A DNA stretch of 64,000 nucleotides from assembly GCF_001577835.2 (NCBI RefSeq), contig NC_029529.1:8310157-8374156 (forward strand), read 5' to 3'. Of this stretch, positions 1-14,100 are shown in pieces. The notes under the pieces are model-generated. The model saw nothing but the letters and a program-made list of their open reading frames with translations. It ran no database searches and had not been told where the DNA came from. This DNA is from Coturnix japonica. Taxonomy: Eukaryota > Chordata > Aves > Galliformes > Phasianidae. The position numbers and the translations under genes are program-made. Within the stretch, counting starts at the first letter, position 1; the number at the start of each line of letters is the position of its first letter.

Positions 1-2066
1 CCCTCAGCAGTGATTAATTTGCTGGTTACTGAGCATGACCCTTTTAACTCCTATTTGCCAATGAGAAAATTGCCAACTTGAACAGGTTTGTTGACAGATG
101 TTCTAACAATTAACTTAAATGAGGGATTCAGTCTAAGAGTGGCTTTTAAGTGGAAAAAACTTCTTTTTAATTAACAGAGAGGAGACTATTTTGTCAGTTG
201 ACTTAACCACCTGTGTTTTCCTACTTTTATGTCTCTCATGCGTCCTATAGAATGACACACAGCATCGCTCTAAGCACGGCTCTGTGGTTGACCGTAGTCG
301 GGTAGGTTAAAACAAAATGAACACCATATCTAATAGATGTATAAAGTTTTGTTTTTTTTCCCTTTTTTCCCCCTTCTGTGGCTGTTTTTGTTCATGATTT
401 ATTTCTTTTTTCCTGAAAGAACTGCTTGCCTCAGCCCATATGTGATCAAGGCAGCTGTTCAGGGAAACAATACTCACCTGCTGTTCTCCACCCTGAAACA
501 GCACTTCCTTTAAAGCATGCCTCTGCATTTCCTACTGTGGGCAAGGACAATAGTAGCAAGAAGTCTGCTTGGTCTGTATGGCAGCCATATGCTGGAGGAA
601 AATAGCACTCAGCACATTTACACAGCATCCAACTTTCTGTTCACTTAGAACAGAGCTGTATGCAGAGCACCCTACAAGCTCAAGTGCAAAACTCATTTAT
701 TTAAATCATTTCTATGTATCATGGGCACATCACCTTTCAGAGAGGCACCTACTTGAAAATGGTTTGATGTAGGTAAAGGACCACCTGATTCTCCTTGTTT
801 CTGTCCCTGCCTATTCTTTGCATATACAGTTACGTGTGCCCAGACCTGTATGAAATGTGTATCGTCACATGATCTGAAGCAACAGCATTTTTGTTACTAA
901 ACATGCAGAAAGAATGAGAAAAAAAATAAATTACGCTGTGCCTTTTAATCTTACTTTATTTACCGTAGTTTTCTGTTCATTTCATGGTTTTCTTGGTGGA
1001 AAAGGACATGTTTAAATTGTCAGTGTGCTGATTTGCTACCAAAATATGAATAAATGTGGCCATTTAAAAACCTCTTCACAAACTTCTTGATGTCATTGCT
1101 GAAATAATTTTATACTGCATCGTTTAACATTTTGGCTGAGATTTAAATATCAAGTAGAAAATAAAATTGTTACTGTTTCTGCATATTTAAGTTGTGTCTC
1201 AGAGGCAGTAGCGGGGTCCTTGAGGCTGGTATTTCCTCACTCACAGAGGTGCTGTTTGACTGAGGGAGCAGCACAGCCTTTTCTCCTGCTCACCTCACAG
1301 AAGGCATCACAGGATCATGGCTCCAATTCTCTTGGGGCATTACAGTATAAAAAGAATGATAAAAGTGTTGAGAGAAATGCACCTGATAGAGCTAGCATAG
1401 GAAGGTGTTAAACTCCAGCAAACTCCTTTGAGCTTTTGCAGCTGACTTGGTGTGGATTGAAATAGTTACTATTCTGGGATTGTTATAATGTATTTTATAC
1501 AGTGTGCTAATTTCTACTTTCTTATGCTGAGCACAGTTTGCAAGCTTTGGTGATTATCAAAGTGTTTTTCCTCCTTCATATTGCTCTATTGCTATTGCTC
1601 TTTTCATGCTTATACTGCCAGCAAATTCTGTTAGTTACAGAAAGATAGAACGATAGAAGGGAATTAATGTCATTTAGGTGTGACATTGCTATTTGTATTG
1701 TATCCTAGGGATGTTTGCCAGTTACAACTTTTACAAATTACATTTGGTGTGTCCTATACCAGATTCTGTTCTCAGTAAATTTTGATGGTAGGAATTGAAA
1801 TGAAACCTGATGTGGTATGTTTCTGACCTACTATATTATAGCCAAAACTCTAAAATATCAGGGTAATCTTCTGTACCAAATACAGAGAAAGGGAAATAAA
1901 ATGATGGAGGAAGTCTGCCATGTCCTGCTCCTGCTGTCACCAGTGCTGTGGGAAGTTGTGCAGCTGTACCTCCTTGTAACATTGAGATCCTAGTGTGCCC
2001 TAGAAAATACCCTTTTCATGGGCTGCTGCTGACTGTAAATAATTCACTGGTTTGCAACTCCTTCAG
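1..2066 (+). other. EEF2K: EEF2K intron (5' edge of window)
   Basis: Upstream intron of EEF2K. The residues expected just before the calmodulin-binding exon in mammals (a Ser-rich segment ending near SFHFK) are not recognisable here. The only exon-like stretch is the candidate at 251-301, listed separately. The rest is unremarkable AT-rich sequence. Confidence 0.6.
251..301 (+). CDS. Candidate 51-nt cassette exon of EEF2K
   Basis: A 17-codon open stretch with a pyrimidine-rich acceptor ending in cctatag (244-250) and a GTAGGT donor at 302-307. It is exactly divisible by three and would join in phase 0 to the exon at 2067. It would add NDTQHRSKHGSVVDRSR directly before the calmodulin-binding helix. 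I know of no counterpart in mammalian eEF2K. It could be a lineage-specific optional exon, a diverged N-terminal exon, or chance. Confidence 0.3.
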
Positions 2067-2167
2067 GAAACCTGGAAACATGCTATTGAAAAAGCAAAGC
2101 ACATGCCTGATCCTTGGGCAGAATTTCATCTTGAGGACATCGAGACAGAACACGCCACTCGCTACAG
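2067..2167 (+). CDS. EEF2K: EEF2K exon: calmodulin-binding segment
   Basis: First certain EEF2K exon in the window. It encodes [20 protein letters not shown] and onward, the basic amphipathic helix that binds calmodulin and activates the kinase. The acceptor is cttcag at 2061-2066. The exon begins in phase 0 and ends two bases into the arginine codon that precedes YNAVTG in the next exon. Confidence 0.95.
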
Positions 2168-5100
2168 GTCTGGGGTTTTTTTGCTCTTAATGCTGAAATG
2201 AAACAGAATCTGATGTCTTATGCAGGGCCTGTGAAATGTGGTGTAGAGTGTGTGTTCAAAGTGAACGTCTTAACCAAACCTCCCAGAGGTACATAAATAC
2301 TGCATGCAGTCAGAAAATGAAACCTTTCAGCAAGACACTGTCTTGTTCTTCTCCCTCTACCACCTGAGCAGTTTCACTATGCGGATAGGAAACAAGAATT
2401 TTCTGATTACCTTATTAATTATGAAAACTTAATCTAATAAGGAAATAAATTCCAATAAACAAGCAGATTTTTTGCAGTGTTTTATATTTATGTTGCAAGT
2501 ATTTAAATAGCTTAGGAAAAAAATGATACTCTGTGCCTTTCCCAAAATAACAGTTTCATTGTTGCTTACCCATGCAGTATTGCTGTGGAATTTACATCCT
2601 TACAAAGCCCAGAATAGCTCAGCATGGTGTACGTGCTGAAACCCAGTCTGGCCTGTGAGCTATTCTCAGTGCTTTAGGCCTTGCCAAAACATTTACCCTA
2701 CTGACACAGGTTTCTAGGAGGAATGGGTAGGAGTTAGAGACCAGTTAATGACCCCTGAGCATCAGTGTTTGGGGAGGCCTCATTCCTATCACATGACACT
2801 GTCACTCTGCACTCTCCTTCCCCACAGACTGCATTGGGTTTTACTGTATTGGGAGTTATGGGGGTGAGGAGAAACTGGAGTCATGGTTCGTATTACTGTG
2901 GGGTTATGCAGAGACTTGCTCCCCTCGTGATGCAGCGTTGTGCCCCTCTGCTTGTCACAGCCATAGCCTGTAGAGGTTGGTAGAGCTCTTTGTGCCCCCA
3001 GTGAGCTGCCATCGCAGAGGAGATTTACTACCAAAGTAGATGAGGCCTATTTTGCATCATTACAAAACTCATGCTTTGGTAGCAGAGTCTGTTTACTGTC
3101 CATAGTATGCAGCGTCCATTTGAAGAGGGATAATTTTTTTCTTTCTCATCTGGAAGACTAACCATGTAAGGAGGGCAGGAGCACGGTGGGAAGACTGGAA
3201 GTTGTACTGAGTGGCAGCAGGACTTTCAAGCAATTAATTAGAGATGAGGAAGTACAGGTAGTGAAGGTGGGAGGATTTTGGTTTGTTCTGCATTATTTTT
3301 AAGAAGCACAACTTCTGGGTTTGCAGGTACAATGCAGTTACTGGAGACTGGGTTGAAGATGAAGTTCTCATCAAGATGGCTTCACAAGTAAGACCATGCT
3401 GCCCTTTGTGTTTATTAGCCCTCAAATTTATCATTTCCTTGTTATTATTGACTAGTGGCAGCAGGATTTTTTTCTCACATAAAAGCTTTGATTCTTCTTT
3501 TCTCCTTTCTTTTCTGTTCTGGCTCACCCATTATGTTTTGGGATCCTAGCACACTTTTCTTCCCCCAGAAGAGTAGAATGTGGAGTCAGGCCTTCCCCAC
3601 CAGCACTGTAAGAGCCATTTGATTCTTTTCCCATCTCAGATGGGAAGAGATCTCTGTCCCATCTCAGCGCTCCCATTTCCTGCTGGCCTTATCTCTGCCT
3701 GGCAGTAGGCCTACTTATTTTCACTATGTGGGGATAGAAGCTACTGAAACTTGGCAGTTAAATCCTGTGATTAGGGATGAGCTGGAATCACCTTGCTCTC
3801 TGTGCTTCTTTTCCCCAAATTATTGTCTTTAGTGGCTGGTGGGTTTCCAGTTTTCCTTGAGGGTATAGAAATGCTATGGACCCTATTTGAGAAGTACTCC
3901 AGAGTATAAGGGGGGAGGCACTGTTGTGTCTCTTACTGGTTAGAAATTAACTTTGTGAAAATGACAGTGATGGGTTTGTTTATTTCTTTTCCCAGCCCTT
4001 TGGCCGTGGAGCAATGCGAGAATGTTTCAGAACGTAAGTGTTTGTTGGCTTTATCTTTATTGCAGTATTTTCCTCTGTGGTGACTGGAGTTTCTCACAGA
4101 TGTGACATCTATGTAAAGTGCAGCTCCCCATTGGATCCCTGCTTTGTATTTCTAAAAGGCATTACTAAGGGGTTTACTTCTGTTTATGCAACTCCAACCA
4201 CAGCACAGGGAGTGGGATTCAGAATGCAGATCATTCTCTTAGGGAAAATGCAAGGAAGTGCAATGTAGGTATCCAGTGAGCTTGCTTTAGAAAGCCAACC
4301 CATAGCCTCTACTGGAACCACAGCAGCATGGATAACGTGCAGTTGTGCCTGGCTCTAGCAAGTCTAATCATTCTAGCAATTAGAAATTTGTAAATTCGTG
4401 CTATTTTAACCATCTCTTGGAGGTGAAATACTCATAAAAATACAGAAGCTGCAGCTTTGTTTCATTTTTATTGGGTTCTAAATGTGCCATAGTATCTTTA
4501 AATTCAGTGTGGCTGTGTGCGCAGTCTGAAGGCCATCTTCAGGCCCTTATTTGGGCACAGAAAAAAGGGGAAGAATAGTTGAGCTCATGCAGTGTCAACT
4601 CAGAATGCCTTCCTAGGTAAAGAAGTCTGTCCTCACGGAGTTTCCTTTGGATCATGTGTACCAGACATCTTGTCCTGAGTAAGACAGAGCTTGAACGTTA
4701 GCAGTTATTCATTCCAGAACAGTGAAGTGTGAGGGAAGGCAAGAGGAACTATTTTGTTGCCTTCTGAATATTAGGAAATATGTGTGTGGGCATCAGCATC
4801 TAGGTGTAAATGAGTCCGTGCCAGAAGAGTGCCCTGTTCTTTCAGTTTCTGGTTATGACTTTCCTGGAAAACATACGTGTGCACTTTTAGGTTTTGTCTC
4901 TTCGTTCCAGCTGCAGAATCTAAAGAGGCTGCATTTCATGTCTGGTTTCATTTCTAGGAAGAGAAGCTCCTGAGTTTCAAAAACAACTTGAGGAAAAAAG
5001 GGGCAGAGTAACCTCTCAGTCATTCAGTTTTTCATTGTTTTGGAATGGATTCATGCTGGTGGCTCTGTGCTTGCAGAGACACGTAGATAAGAGCAGTAAA

Positions 5101-8100
5101 GAAGCCTAGGAAGTAACAAATCTTAATCTGCTGACACTGCTTTTAGTTTGTATTTCTGCATGACCAAGTTTCACATTAGGGGATATCTTGAGTAGTGACA
5201 GAAACAGATTTATCTTTGCAGCTTAACCTATTGTACAAAGAAAATGTAATTTATGTGCCATCTCCCTGGTCCTAAATCTTCTATAAATCTCTGTGATGCA
5301 CTGATAATTCCCATCTGGAGTTCTGTAGATTTATACAAGTCTTTCTTCATTACAGTGACAGCATTAGCTGTGCTTAGTTCAATAAACTTCAGGGAGTGTT
5401 GGCTTGAGAAGAGCACATGAAATGTTTTGTTTTATACAGTGGTGTTTTGTTTCTTAAGAGACCTGGACAGATTTCAAATTCTGTCTAATTCTCAGCTCAC
5501 TTGCTCCTTCCTTCCAAGCCCTGTGTCACAGTGACTGTGTAACCGTACAGGAGGTCTTTTTCTTCAATCCAGGGACCTGTGGATTAAGAGATTTGCACAT
5601 CAGCAGGCGCTAAAATTAGAGCAAAAACTGTCATCTACAGTTTTCCTTCTTGGAGTACAAGGATATTGAATAGTTGGCACCTTTGCGTGCTGAGAAAGCA
5701 GCACTTTGCGCTTCTCTTAGGAGAGGTTTGTCTCCTCTGGTTTCTTGCTTGAAATGCCACTCCTTGTTCATTTCAACATAAAATAATTGCTGGCTGTAAA
5801 ACTCCCTCATACTCTGTTTTGTGGATTTATTTATTTATTTATTGATTGATTTATTTATTTATTGATTTATTTATTTATTGATTGGGGTGGTGACAGAAAA
5901 GTCAGGAAAGGTGTAAGTTCACTGTGGAAATAAATAGCAGCAGACACGTGAAACAATTGCTTTGAAGGCTCTCAGCCATTCATAAGGAATGCTAGTTCTT
6001 CCTTTTTCCCCTGCCTGTGCTTTGCTTTTCAGATAATCTATCTGGTACATGATGTAAGATCCACCCCAGAGAGAGTAATCCTGTTCTCATGGCCTGGCAT
6101 TGTCAGTGGAGATAAAGAAATGGGGAAGACTGAATTAAAACGATTCTTTTTTAATCCAAAAGTGCTTTATTTTTCAGGAAAAAGCTATCCAACTTCTTAC
6201 ACAATCAGAACTGGAAAGCTGCCTATAACTATGTTGCCAAGCGGTACATAGAGAGTGTAGGCAGGGAGGTGTATTTTGAGGATGTCCGACTTCAGATGGA
6301 AGCAAAACTGTGGGGAGAAGAGTACAACCGGCACAAACCACCCAAACAGGTACATTCATGGGTCTTGCTATGCAATAATTCAGTCCTGCTCTTCTATTAG
6401 TTTTCAACTGCATTTAAAGGGGATTAGTTGTTCATATTCTATTACATTTAATTGCTGAATAGTCTCTTGCCCTGCTCTGTCTTTTATTAAATGTTGGTTG
6501 TGTTTTAATGAAATAATTGCAGAACTTCCCTTCCACTGTCCAAAATTAGGCACTTTGTGAATGTCAGACTGTCCTCAAGTGTTGACTGAACACCAAAATC
6601 AAATGATGTTTGCTTCACTCTTTTTGGTATTTACCCAGCTGCTTTTCAGATAACCAGAGATGTCACAGTATTGATTTCCAGCAGCAGTTTCAGCAGGCAC
6701 TTAACTGTTAGTGCTCCAGTAAGGTAGATGCTTAAGTCTTGTGCACCTACCTAGTTGGATACCTCTCTGACATTGATAGCAGGAAGAAATGGGGTAACCT
6801 GGAGCTGCTCAAATACAAATCTCCCAGGACCCAAGGACTGGTCAAGAAATTTTCCAAATAATTTAGATGCTGTGACTCTTTCTCCTTTAGGTGTCTCAAC
6901 AGTATGTAAAGGGCAAAGCATTAAGTTGAGTGTAACTGCCAGGTGGATGGATCAAACCAGGCTCAGGGTATTGAGAGCAGCTTTTGTCCTCTTTGCAAGG
7001 GATGTGCACAAACACATGAGATTCAAAGCTGGTCTTTTGTTCCTGGACAAAAGCACCTCAAGCATCAATCTGCTTTTTAAAAGGCAAGAATTACAATGCA
7101 AGGATGAAGGTCTGGGACTGTCCTGCATTCCCAGGCAGTAGCTGCTGTTTGTTGGCTGTCTCTGGTGTGCATCAATGTGCATAAACTGCTTTAATCTGCT
7201 GCTGGCAGCAAATGCCTGACTGTAACCATGGCTTCAATAATCGCAGTGAGAGTTACACTGGTTTCTCCTTTAAGAATGTGTCTGGTGCAGATACAGAAAT
7301 ATCCAAACGGTATAAAGTCTTCAGTCCTTTGAAGAAGCACTTCTACAAGTTGTGCAGCAGTTACTGTGTATCTTGCAGACTCTTTGCAGCACACTCCTAA
7401 AGTCTCCAAAGAAACAAAATAGCCAACATGTGCTAAGAATTTTTCAGAATTAAGAATTTTTACAGAAACAAACTGTTTTGAAATGACTGCATTTAATTTA
7501 TGAAATTCCCCCAATAGCCAAAGAAGCACATGACTTATCTTCCATCCCTCTGTTAAACAGACAGATCTTGGCAGTTATTTGGCTTCTTTTTCTGGCAGAG
7601 TGTTCACAGCTGGAGCATTCACATGCACATTGATCTGAAGACAGTATTCTGTTAGTCACTGTTTATTTTCCTTCCCTTTGTAGGTGGATATAGTACAGAC
7701 CTGTATTATTGAAATGAAGAACAGACCTGGAAAGCCTCTCTTTCATCTGGAACATTACATAGAGGGCAAATACATCAAATACAACTCAAATTCTGGATTT
7801 GTGCGAGATGACAACATTCGTCTTACTCCGCAAGTGAGGCTTTGTGTAATGCTTTCCATAGAGTCTGCTGGGAGCAGTTTGTTGGCTCTGTTCAGAAGTG
7901 TTACTGCCAAGAAAGGAAACTGCAGGCGTTACACCACAATGCCAAATGTGTTTCTCTTTTTGCAGTGTGTCCTCCCCTTACTTGGGGCCTGCTTTTTCAG
8001 AGCTGAGCAGTTCTTTTTTGCTTTTCACTGTCTCTTGATTTTTAGTGGAGTTGAACGTGGTTAAATACTCTTTGGGAACCATAAGCCTATTGCCTCTAAG

Positions 8101-11100
8101 AAATTTGATGCCTGTAATTATTATTAAAGTCCCATTGAATTAAGGAAGGCTTTAATTTGTAGTAAGTAGTCTGCTTTTGCCTCAGACTAATACACAAAAG
8201 GAGGTGGAAGATATCTGATTCATCCAAATAAGCATTGTCTGCATTTGTGCTTAAGAGCATGTTTTTATCAGCTGCAGTGTTTTATGGGGAGTTGAGAGTT
8301 ACATTATTTTCATTTTTCCCTGTTTTTAAGGTATTTATGTGATGCTCAATGTAAGCAGGACGTTTATGTTCAGTGCTGTGTTTTCACAGTTTGGGAACAA
8401 AGTGTTCTGTGAGATTTGCTGCAGTGAAAGTGTTTGTTTATCACTGCCAGTCACCTCCCCCAGGCCTGGCAGTGCTTTTTTGGAGGCCTTCCCAGAAGAT
8501 CCTAATGGCTCAGCTTTCTGCCAAAGGGCTTTTTATGCCTCATTCTTGGAACACAGCATTTAAAGCATACAATGTACATTTCACTGTCTGATACATGAAG
8601 GCAGAGCCAGATCAGCTGTTCTGGAGGGCCTCCCAGTGGGCACAGTAGTGAAAGAATAATTCCTGGAGATGCTCATGTTTTCCTTTTGCATAATGTGGTG
8701 GGGTTTTTCCTGGTGGCAGAAACATTGTCTGAGAGCTGCAGAGCTCGGAGATCCACCAGCACTGCCAGAACGTTTATGCAGAGGTGATTCTGCACTGGCT
8801 CTGCTGGCTGCTGGTTATTCCCTCTGCCCAGCAGCTCTGCAGGAGCTGTATGGGAAACAGAATTTCCTGTACTGGAAAGAGGAATACAGCATGTTCACAT
8901 GGTGCTCTTTGCCCCTACCCCTGTTAGCCCATCTTTGAGTCGGGCCAGGTTGGACAAGCAGTGTCAGAGAGGCAACAGACACTTCTTTGCATTCAGCAGA
9001 TGTCTGAAATTTTCATCCACATTTGGACCCTGGGAAGCAATTACTTCTTCCCCAACAAATAATGTTGAATTTATTCAGCTGCTGCATAGGATATTGGGTA
9101 TTTTGATGCAGCCCAAGTGGTGATAATTAATGAAACAGTTTATGAGGAACTGCTTCTGTATAATTGTTTCTGTTATGCCCTCCAGGTTAAGATCAGGGCA
9201 AAACCCTGCTTGAATGACTTGCATGATTTCACATGAGCCAGTCAGCCAGAATTTATGCCCAAGTGTAATCTGTGCAACTCCAGGCTTACACAGGGACAAA
9301 ACTCTGTAGTACCGTTTTAGATTCTTACTGCTTTCATCATGATGTTCCTACCAGGTCTGTTTCAGTAGTACAGGTGTCTGTTCTCATTCGCAATTACTGA
9401 GCAGTCACAGGAAGTGTTGCTGGTTTTGGTAATTCACGGGTGAGTTTTCTCAGACATCTGTGTTCTTTGCAGGCCTTCAGCCACTTCACATTTGAGCGCT
9501 CAGGACATCAACTCATCATTGTTGATATCCAGGGAGTTGGAGATCTTTACACAGACCCTCAAATCCATACAGAGAGTGGTACAGATTTTGGAGATGGCAA
9601 CCTAGGTAAAACCAGTATCTTGTTTCTTGAGTTAGTGGATGTGTATTTTTTTTCTTCTTGCTCTCTGCTGAGCAGCAGCTACATGGCTGAGCAAGCAGGC
9701 ACTTCTATGAGGGCCTTGGAAACAGCTGGGGAACCTCTGTTGTAAACAGTCCTTGTACAGGACAGCTGTTGCTATCACAGGCAGATTTAAAACAGGAGCT
9801 GATTGTGGCTTATGTCTGCTGGCCCATTCTTAGGCCAAACAAGTCATGAAATGAAGTAGTTTCCTACAACGTGAAAGCAATAATTATGGCCTTTAATTTC
9901 CTTGCCACATTGCATAAATGGGCATTGATGAATATAGAGTGGTAAGTCTTGCATGTTGTTAAAGCTCCATACGTGAAGTTCATAAAACACAGAAAGTCTT
10001 GTAAGCACGATCGAGTTTAGATGTTGTTTTCTCTCCAATTTTGTTTGATTATTTATTGTATCCTATGCATACGTAGTTGTTGAAGATTTTGCAGACTACT
10101 TTTACTTATTTGTTTCTTTACAGTCTTCTTTTGGTTTCTTAGAAAACTCTTTAGAACTTCAAGCTTTTAATAAGTAATCCATCATGTAAACTTTGAGTAA
10201 ACACGTCTTTTTTTCAATGCCACAGGTGTTCGAGGTATGGCCTTGTTCTTTCATTCTCATTCATGTAACAAGATCTGCAAAAGCATGGGCCTTGCACCGT
10301 TTGACCTTTCATCCAAAGAAAAAGATGCCTTGGATCATAGTAACAAATTGCTGGTAAGTGCTGATGGGGGGTGGGAGGGAAAAAGCAATATAGCTGATTT
10401 ATTCTGATTTTAAAAGCACTGTTAATAAAACTAAAATATATAATTTATGTGGCAGATAAAACCACGTTAATTACTGATGTTGCAGTTTAAAATAACAGCA
10501 AATTTTAAACTGCTGTATGTTAATATACTACATATTAACATGATGTTATGATGTGGAATACTGATAGCAAAATTACAAAACCATGACACTGTGTTTGGCT
10601 CTGAATTCATGCATTAACTTTAATAAGTAGAGAACATTGCAACGCAAACATTTAGGACCAAATCTTTGAATGCTAAAGTTGTTGGTAGGGTGTTTTTTTA
10701 TTTAGGTCACAAAACTAATTTGGAAAGTAAAGAAGAATAGCACTGCTCACCTTTAACTAATCTCAGCTTCAGTTGATGTTTGCAAGATTGGAACCTGAGG
10801 ATATATTTTGAATGAAATTCATTCTTAACCCAAATTTTCTCTGGCTGCAGTAATGCCAGGACTTGATATTTTGTTGAGGTCTAGAACTTTGCAAAGGGAG
10901 TTATGTGTACATGCTTACTTTTCCCCCTACTTCTGTGGAGGACCCTTGTGGAGGAGCAGTCTTGTTGACTCCTGTATCATACTCTGAATACGGCGAAGCA
11001 TTATTCGTGGGAATATATATATATTCATTCTTGTTAATCTGCCAAGGAATCGGCTCAGACAATTCTGCGTGGCACAGAGGAGAAGTGTGGCAGCAGCCGG

Positions 11101-14100
11101 GTGAGAACCATCTCTGGCAGTCGGCCTCCCCTGCTGTCCCGCCTGTCTGAAAACTCTGGAGATGAAAGCATGAGCGATGTGGCATTTGACTCCCTGCCCT
11201 GCTCTCCTTCTTCTGTAACCCCCCACAGCCAGAAGATGGACGTGCTTCGTGAGTGCTCTTCACACTTAACTTCCTTGAGGGTCCTTAAATATTTGGCAGT
11301 GACTTGTGTTATTTGGTTGGTTTTAAATACACAGTATGTTATATTTAGTCAAAGTACTTCTGTGTGGACAATTGATGTTTTCGTTTCGTAAGGATGTTTT
11401 TATTAAAAAACTGATTGAAGTAAGGTAACGTCTTTCTCCCTAGGCATGTTATCCTTAGAATAAAATGCACTTTTTCTTTTGTCCTAGATTGGCCTGTGTT
11501 CAATGAAGTAGATAATTTAGTTCACAAAGACTGTGACCACCTTGATAACCAAAGGGTGAGTGTCTTTCCAATGAAAAATGAGATTGCAGTTCCTTAATGA
11601 ATATCTCTTCAAGGAGCTATCAGAAGGCTTTGCTCAGTGAAAGCATGTGAAGGCTCTCAGCCCACTCTCAGTGCTGCAGGTCATATTACCTGCCTGAATT
11701 TGTTGTTTCTTATAAAGAATATTTTATTTTGTAATAGTATTTTTTTCTTCTTCAGAAATTTATTTACATGTGGTATATTTTAACAGATAATTAAAGTATG
11801 TATTCATTCCCCTGCCTGCATGTTGCGTGTGCCTCTGGTGCTTTTGCTAGCAGCTGTGGTATGACATCTAAACAGAATCCCCATTGATTAGGTCTCTGCA
11901 AATATCCACACTGTGGGATGTTAGAGAATCTTACCTGAGGAGACTGCAGTAAGCTTCTGAAAGGAATTTTCCTACACCGGGGATGCCATACCAGGGCTGT
12001 CCATTAATTGTTTCATCTTTTAACTGCCTAAGACTCAAAACTACATTAAATGGACTCGTGGCTTGATTGAATATGCATCCTTGATTTTTATTTATTTACT
12101 TGTAATGTATCTTAGAGGTAACATGGACTCAAACTGTACCTTCTGAGTCACTAAGTCTTGCTTTGTCTGTCAGAGGTAGCACAACTTACATTACTAAACC
12201 AAGCAGAAGTTTTCCTCTGTGGAAGTGTCAAGCTGAGATCCTTACAAAGTGTAGTGCTAATTCTTCTCATCTTCTGTAGGACTTTGAAAATGGTGGAGAC
12301 AGTGGATATCCCAGTGAGAAGAGAAGTGAGCTAGAAGATCTGGATCATAGAGACAAGGTAGGAACCTGACTGTGGGCTTAGCAGAATTAAGCCTTTTGTT
12401 CATACTTGAAGTGATTCAAGTGAACTTGCACTCATTGGTTGCTTTAATCTAAATGTTGCAAATCTTTATGTTACCATAGGGCCATTCAAACAACAACCGA
12501 AGACATGAATCTGATGAAGACAGTTTGGGAAGCTCTGCAAGGGTAAACAAAGCAGAAATGTTCATAGACAATGAGTTTACCACTCTGCCTGTCTCTGCTT
12601 GTTCTGCTCATCTACCATTTAACTTTACATCACTAAATCAGATATCAGTTTTACTTCCTTTTCAGCTGCAGAATTTCTGCTAATAATAACTTACCCCTCT
12701 GTGTTTGTTCCTTTTTGTTTTTGTCTTTATTTTTCACTTAAAGAAATACCATCATAAATAAATTGACGCCTCTGTAACTGATACCTGGTGTAAATTAGTG
12801 ATTCTGCCTGGGTTTCTAACTCAAAAAGAAATCATAGTTCTGTGGGTTTTTTTCCTGCCTAACTTGATATTTCATTTCTGCACTTCATTTTCAAAGCCTG
12901 TGGTGTTGTAAGTGCCTGCACCACTGTGTACGTAACTGAACTAGGTGAAAACAGACCTGCTTTTATAAAATACAGCCTGTTATAACTACTTTTTTCGAAT
13001 AATAAGTTACTAATCAGTGGTGTTATCCATAGAGGCTTTGATTTCTGAATGGCAATCAGAATGAATAGTATAAAAGTTTTAATTTGGTATTATATTCCAT
13101 ATTTCAGATAAGTGTGGAGAAGTGGAATCTCTACAATTCCTCCAGAGTCCACATCCACAGACCATCCTGCGTTGCTCAAGAAATTCAGAGGCTCAATGCA
13201 CTAGAACTTGAAAAGAAAATTGGAAAGTCAATCCTTGGGAAGGTAGGATGGATTTGGTAATTCTGTTCTTTCCATGTGGAAAAAGTGATCTTGTATTTTT
13301 ATTTGTGTATGGGTGCCTCCCTGTGTGAGTTAATCATGCAGGTGAAAGTAAGTGGCAAGTGTGTAATGCTTTCTGTCACCTAATCATACTTCATGAGGGA
13401 TGTCTAAGTTTAGGAACCCATGTATGCCATCTGCCTTTAGACTTGCAGTAGTTGGGCTCTTTTGGAAAGGATTCTGCTGTTGATTCTGCAGGAACGTACA
13501 CAACTTTAAGTAGTTACCTCAGTGAGGTATTTCTGTGCCTCAGTGAAGTATGGGCACATGGCTTCTGAAGAATCAAATCTGTACTTAAACTTGTATATCT
13601 TTCTTGTATTACCATGTTCTAGGTTCATCTGGCCATGGTTCGTTACCATGAGGCTGGGCGTTTCTGTGAGAAGGACCAGGAGTGGGATCGTGAGTCGGCT
13701 CTGTTCCACCTGGAGCACGCTGCAGACTGCGGGGAGCTGGAAGCCATTGTTGGGTTGGGACTCATGTGCTCTCAGCTGCCACATCACATTCTTTCTGAGG
13801 TCACCTTAGAGGTAAACAAGGAAAAGGAAAGAAAATTTGAAAACCCAAAGTCGTGTTCACTTGGAAAAATATGAGAATAGGAGGAAATGGAGACATAGTG
13901 ATGATGTTCTGTAGCCTCTTCAGAGAAAATGCATGACTTTGTAGTTAAGGACTTGGACAAAGCATCAAAACCACTGCCTGCTGATGATATTGCTGGAAAT
14001 CACTGTGTATCTTTAGGAAGTTTTTTTGAAGTAATTTTATTATTCATCTCCTCAGCAATTTGGAGCCTGTTTTTCAGACATGTTCAACACTTGCAGCCAT

